Origin: Desulfobulbaceae bacterium
Lineage (GTDB): Bacteria; Desulfobacterota; Desulfobulbia; Desulfobulbales; SURF-16
Assembly (NCBI GenBank): GCA_024763495.1
Contig: JANTFJ010000106.1
Location: 1-8,112, forward strand
Direction: 5' to 3'
DNA: 8,112 nucleotides
Below, piece after piece: positions 4,850 through 8,112 of this stretch (the stretch's first letter is position 1; the number at the start of each line of letters is the position of its first letter). The notes under the pieces are model-generated. The model was given only the letters and a program-made list of their open reading frames with translations. It searched no databases and was not told the DNA's origin. A program made the translations under genes and the position numbers.

Positions 4850-6787
4850 ATGACAGAGATTACTGTTTCCATAAAAGAAGGCAAGGCCGGGAAGTTTAAC
4901 CCGGGGATAACAGTTGCTGAAGCGGTGAAATCCCTTTGTTCCAGTAAGGAACGGAAGCGGACGCTGGCCGTCCGTCAAGGTGATGGTGAACTGCTTGATC
5001 TTGCTGCTTCCGTTGATTCCGATATGGAATTCAGCCTCATTACCACTGATTCCGCTGAAGGATTGAAGATCCTCCGTCACAGCGCTGCTCATGTAATGGC
5101 TCAGGCTGTGCTGGAATTATTTGACAAGGATATAAAGGTAGCCATCGGCCCGGCTACTGACGATGGTTTTTACTATGATTTTGATCGGGATGAGCCATTT
5201 ACCCCGGATGATTTTGCCGCGATTGAAGAAAGGGTAAAAAAGATAGCCGGGGCTAATCTGCCCTTTGTCAGGACAACGATGTCCAGGGTTGATGCCCGCC
5301 AATATTTTGCCGATAAGGGCCAGAAGTACAAGGTTGAACTGATCGATGATTTAGAGGATGATATATTTTCTCTTTATCAACAGGGTGATTTTGTTGATCT
5401 CTGCCGAGGGCCCCATATTCCTCATACCGGTTTCCTGCGGGCCTTTAAGCTCCTGCGCATTGCCGGGGCATACTGGCGGGGCGATGAAAAAAACGCAATG
5501 CTTCAGCGTTTATACGGCACGGCTTTTTTTAACCCCAGGGAGCTGAAGAAATATCTGCATCAGCTGGAAGAGGCCAAAAAGAGAGATCACCGCAAGCTGG
5601 GCCGAGAGTTGGAACTTTTTACCATCAGCGATCAGGTCGGTCCCGGCCTTATTCTCTGGCAGCCTAAAGGGGCATTAGTCAGAAAATTGATTGAGGATTA
5701 CTGGAAAGAAGAACATTATCGGCATGGTTATGAGTTGCTTTACACCCCTCATATTGCCAAGCGCGAACTCTGGGCTACCAGCGGTCATCTTGATTTTTAT
5801 GTTGAGGATATGTTCTCTCCCATGGAGGTTGAAGGGGTCAGTTATCAACTTAAGCCGATGAACTGTCCTTTTCATATTGCAATCTATCAATCCAACAAAA
5901 GAAGTTATCGGGAGTTTCCCATTCGCTGGTGTGAATTGGGGACAGTCTATCGTTTTGAGCGTACCGGAGCCTTGCAGGGCTTAATGAGGGTGCGGGGATT
6001 TACTCAGGATGATGCCCATATCTTTTGTCTGCCTGACCAGTTGGAAGAAGAGATTTTTAATATTCTGGATCTGAATCTCCATATCTTACAGACATTCGGC
6101 TTCACTGAATATGATATCTATCTTTCCACCCGGCCTGATAAATTTGTCGGCAGCGAGAAAAACTGGCAGAGATCAACCGATGCCTTGAAAATGGCTTTGG
6201 AAAAGAAAGGTCTTGCTTTTGAAATTGATCCGGGTGAAGGAGTTTTTTACGGCCCTAAAATAGATATTAAAATTAAGGACGTATTGGGCCGCAGCTGGCA
6301 ATGCTCCACGATCCAGGTTGATTTTAATCTTCCGGAACGTTTTGCTATAAGTTATACTGGCTCAGATGGGGCGGAACATCAGCCCATCATGATCCATCGG
6401 GCTCTTATGGGGTCGATGGAGAGATTTTTCGGGGTTCTTATCGAGCATTATGGCGGAGCTTTTCCCTTGTGGCTTGCTCCTGCTCAGGCCAGAATTTTAA
6501 ATATTACCGACAGTCAGCTTGCCTTTACAGACAAAGTTTATCAACAATTGCGACAGGCTGGTGTCAGAGTTGAAAAAGATGTCCGTAATGAAAAGTTAAA
6601 TTTTAAAATCCGTGAAGCTCAGTTGGCCAAAATTCCCTTTATGCTGATTATTGGCGATAAGGAAATGGAAGCGGGAGTGGTAACTGTTCGTTTGCGTGAT
6701 GGTAAAAATTTACCGGTGATGACAATTGCTGATTTTACAGAAATGGTAAAGCGGGAAAGCATGGTTGGCCTTGAGGCTGATTTTTAA
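4850..6787 (+). CDS. thrS: Threonine--tRNA ligase
   Basis: The enzyme attaches threonine to tRNA-Thr in the cytoplasm. With the ATG at 4850 it has 645 residues, the normal size for a bacterial ThrRS. Domains in order are TGS (1 to about 62), the editing domain with HSAAH (77-81) and CRGPH (185-189), the class II catalytic core, and an anticodon-binding domain (about 545-635). The zinc ligands are visible: C339 in KPMNCPFH, H390 in QDDAHIF and H516 in MIHRALMGSMERF. The class II motif 2 region reads MRVRGFTQDD. An in-frame TTG at 4832 would add six residues, but the ATG gives the typical MTEITVSI beginning. Neither start has a good Shine-Dalgarno. It leads the thrS-infC-rpmI cluster; infC follows after 20 bp, so they are surely co-transcribed. 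Confidence 0.97.
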   Translation: MTEITVSIKEGKAGKFNPGITVAEAVKSLCSSKERKRTLAVRQGDGELLDLAASVDSDMEFSLITTDSAEGLKILRHSAAHVMAQAVLELFDKDIKVAIGPATDDGFYYDFDRDEPFTPDDFAAIEERVKKIAGANLPFVRTTMSRVDARQYFADKGQKYKVELIDDLEDDIFSLYQQGDFVDLCRGPHIPHTGFLRAFKLLRIAGAYWRGDEKNAMLQRLYGTAFFNPRELKKYLHQLEEAKKRDHRKLGRELELFTISDQVGPGLILWQPKGALVRKLIEDYWKEEHYRHGYELLYTPHIAKRELWATSGHLDFYVEDMFSPMEVEGVSYQLKPMNCPFHIAIYQSNKRSYREFPIRWCELGTVYRFERTGALQGLMRVRGFTQDDAHIFCLPDQLEEEIFNILDLNLHILQTFGFTEYDIYLSTRPDKFVGSEKNWQRSTDALKMALEKKGLAFEIDPGEGVFYGPKIDIKIKDVLGRSWQCSTIQVDFNLPERFAISYTGSDGAEHQPIMIHRALMGSMERFFGVLIEHYGGAFPLWLAPAQARILNITDSQLAFTDKVYQQLRQAGVRVEKDVRNEKLNFKIREAQLAKIPFMLIIGDKEMEAGVVTVRLRDGKNLPVMTIADFTEMVKRESMVGLEADF

Positions 6788-6794
6788 CAATATC

Positions 6795-6800
6795 AGGAGG
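6795..6800 (+). promoter_or_regulatory. Ribosome binding site that fixes the infC ATT start
   Basis: AGGAGG at 6795-6800 lies 7 bases before ATT at 6808. The other in-frame ATT (6802) is only one base away from it, too close to be used. No ATG, GTG or TTG lies in frame near this strong site. Confidence 0.8.
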
Positions 6801-6807
6801 TATTGGT

Positions 6808-7353
6808 ATTAAAGGCAGAAGAAAAAATTCAAAGAATACTAGAGAAATAAGGGCAAGAATCAATAGCCAGATTCGCTGTGAAGAGGTCAGGGTAATTGCT
6901 GCTGACGGTGAACAGATAGGTGTTATGTCAACCCATGACGCTTTGCGTGAAGCAGAGGAGATCGGCCTTGATCTAGTTGAAGTGTCAGCCAGCGCTAAAC
7001 CTCCTGTATGCCGGATTATGGATTATGGCAAATATCGTTATGAATTAAGTAAAAAACAGGCTGATGCCAGGAAAAAACAGGCAACTGTAGAGGTTAAGGA
7101 AATAAAGCTTCGGCCCAAGACCGAAAAGCACGATCTTGATTTTAAAATCAGGAACATTAGAAAATTCCTACAACAGAAGAACAAAGTAAAGATAACTTTG
7201 CGTTTTCGGGGGCGGGAGATTGTTTACGCCAATAGTATCGGAATTGATATGCTGAACCAGGTGGCAGCCGCGATTGAAGATGTCGCCATGGTAATTCAGA
7301 CACCCAAGATGGAAGGGCGACAGATGGTAATGTTTGTAGCCCCTAAAAAGTAA
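6808..7353 (+). CDS. infC: Translation initiation factor IF-3 with ATT start codon
   Basis: IF-3 binds the 30S subunit, prevents premature 50S joining and checks start-codon pairing. Read from ATT it has 181 residues, close to the 180 of E. coli, and begins MKGRRKNSK, matching the MKGG start there. The N-domain carries RINSQIRCEEVRVI and the linker region PPVCRIMDYGKYRYE. The C-domain carries VKEIKLRP, KVKITLRFRGRE and EGRQMVMFVAPKK. The first ATG in frame (6925) would delete about 39 residues of the N-domain, so it is not the true start. A rare AUU start is the classic device by which IF-3 limits its own translation, known from E. coli; its presence here suggests the same autoregulation. It follows thrS by 20 bp. 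Confidence 0.95.
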   Translation: MKGRRKNSKNTREIRARINSQIRCEEVRVIAADGEQIGVMSTHDALREAEEIGLDLVEVSASAKPPVCRIMDYGKYRYELSKKQADARKKQATVEVKEIKLRPKTEKHDLDFKIRNIRKFLQQKNKVKITLRFRGREIVYANSIGIDMLNQVAAAIEDVAMVIQTPKMEGRQMVMFVAPKK

Positions 7354-7355
7354 TA

Positions 7356-7502
7356 CTAGGAGGCTGTCCGAGAATAGACATTTTTTCTCAAATCAAGGCA
7401 TTTTGAAAAAATAAGCACAGCCATATAATTGATATTGCGAGCATTATTTTTTCAAAATAACACAGAGTTGAGGGAAAAGGGCATTCTCGGACAGCCTCCT
7501 AG
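7356..7502. mobile_element. Palindromic MITE-like element between infC and rpmI
   Basis: Ends CTAGGAGGCTGTCCGAGAAT (7356-7375) and ATTCTCGGACAGCCTCCTAG (7483-7502) are perfect inverted repeats. A second perfect 15-bp pair, ATTTTGAAAAAATAA (7400-7414) with its complement (7444-7458), has the same centre at 7429, so the whole 147 bp is one long imperfect palindrome. There is no ORF. The outer CTAG may be a 4-bp target duplication; because CTAG is itself a palindrome, it cannot be told from repeat. GAGGCTGTC-type ends are common in DDE insertion sequences, so this may be a non-autonomous derivative. It starts 2 bp past the infC stop, and its transcript would form a long hairpin. Confidence 0.85.
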
Positions 7503-7571
7503 GCCCCACTCCAAAATAACTTCGTATTCTAAGGCGCAATATGAACATTACACCTTATCTCTACTAATTTA

Positions 7572-7602
7572 TTTTTGAGTGAGCCCTTAATAAAAACAGC
7601 AG
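7572..7602 (+). repeat. Third GAGTGAG unit, upstream of rpmI
   Basis: TTTTTGAGTGAGCCCTTAATA followed by AAAACAGCAGG resembles the tandem units and following bases upstream of tRNA-Val (4407-4441). The rest of the gap up to rpmI shows only a perfect 12-bp palindrome, GTCAGTACTGAC, at 7624-7635 and no other feature I can support. Confidence 0.55.
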
Positions 7603-7691
7603 GAGACGTTCGGAAGAAAACTGGTCAGTACTGACTTTCCATTTTGTCCCCCCGATGTCGTTCCCCTGATACAATACTGGAGATTATTATT

Positions 7692-7889
7692 ATGCCTAAA
7701 ATGAAAACAAATAGAGGTGCGGCAAAACGGTTCAAGACTACCGGCACAGGTAAGATTGTCCGTAATAAGGCTTACAGCAGCCATATCCTCACAAAAAAGA
7801 GTACGAAAAGAAAGAGAAATTTACGCAAGTCAGCTATTATTGATCCCACAAATTTTAAGGGAATTAAGCGTATTCTGCCTTATGCCTGA
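7692..7889 (+). CDS. rpmI: 50S ribosomal protein L35
   Basis: This 65-residue, very basic protein has the L35 signature throughout: MPKMKTNRGAAKRFKTTGTG, then KAYSSHILTKKSTKRKRNLRKS and the ending IKRILPYA. It is a structural part of the large ribosomal subunit. The ATG at 7692 gives the standard start; TGGAGA with 8-9 bases spacing precedes it. An ATG at 7644 in frame would add 16 residues not typical of the family. It follows infC as in most bacteria, but across 338 bp instead of a short spacer, with a palindromic element between. rplT would be expected next; it is not reached before the window ends. Confidence 0.96.
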   Translation: MPKMKTNRGAAKRFKTTGTGKIVRNKAYSSHILTKKSTKRKRNLRKSAIIDPTNFKGIKRILPYA

Positions 7890-7959
7890 TTTGTCGAAAA
7901 TTATTAATTTATCTCTATCGCCTGTTTAACCCGGCGAATGAATTTTATATTCAAATGCT

Positions 7960-8112
7960 GTAACTACTCATGGGGTAAGCGTCCTAACTTCGCTAACCCC
8001 TGTAATTGTAACTGTTTACAGGGTGCCGTAGATTTTCGTGATCAGGTCGGCGCAGCGTATTAGTCATACGTAAGCCGGATTGATCGCGGAAATATGCGGT
8101 GCCCTGTGAGCA
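7960..8112 (+). repeat. Type B structured repeat, copy 3 (right end cut by window)
   Basis: The 5' module GTAACTACTCATGGGG contains GGGGTAAGCG pairing with CGCTAACCCC (one mismatch). The foldback module starts at 8008 and ends in GTGAGCA at the window edge; GTTAC is expected just outside. It keeps the loop TAGTC and the GCGTAT/ATACGT stem of copy 1. It follows rpmI by 70 bp, where rplT would normally begin. Confidence 0.87.

Noticed and set aside
6925..6927. ATG at 6925 as the infC start
   Set aside because: It would remove conserved N-domain sequence (RINSQIR...VRVI) that reads on in frame to an ATT with an ideal ribosome binding site.
7900..7950. Rho-independent terminator after rpmI (CGCC...GGCG)
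   Set aside because: The stem is only four base pairs with a long loop, and no uninterrupted T run follows.

Overview
The window looks like a chromosomal segment of an anaerobic deltaproteobacterium (Desulfobacterota; a Desulfobulbales-type sulfur metaboliser is my best guess). The signs are a periplasmic c7/c3-type multihaem cytochrome and the tRNA, thrS, infC, rpmI cluster. The lineage is inferred from protein style, not from a database search.

Layout. Positions 1-166 hold an imperfect palindromic repeat (type A) and a hairpin. Positions 167-944 carry two minus-strand genes: a c-type cytochrome and a small exported cysteine-containing protein. Positions 945-1596 have no gene; they hold several GTAAC-type repeats, including the first full type B element. 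Positions 1597-2935 carry a plus-strand pair: a membrane-anchored XRE-type regulator with an extracytoplasmic beta domain and an EF-hand, then a secreted protein resembling that beta domain. A convergent minus-strand sugar-kinase-like gene (2925-4016) overlaps its end. Positions 4017-4438 hold repeats and a possible promoter, followed by tRNA-Val(GAC) at 4439-4513. After more repeats come thrS (4850), infC (ATT start at 6808) and rpmI (7692). rplT would be expected next, but the window ends inside another type B element.

How the genes work together. thrS, infC and rpmI form a conserved translation cluster (threonyl-tRNA synthetase, initiation factor 3, ribosomal protein L35). Here the infC-rpmI gap is 338 bp and holds a 147-bp palindromic MITE-like element. 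The cytochrome and its small neighbour form a likely two-gene periplasmic operon. The regulator and the secreted protein form a second operon that may sense or respond to something outside the membrane.

The strongest unexplained signal is the interspersed repeats. Type B elements (1383-1541, 4608-4759, 7960 to the window end) fold into a small hairpin followed by a large, almost fully paired one. Differences between copies are compensatory, and the wobble pairs are G-U in the plus-strand sense. This suggests selection on a folded single strand (RNA or ssDNA). No transposase or other enzyme for any repeat family is present in the window.
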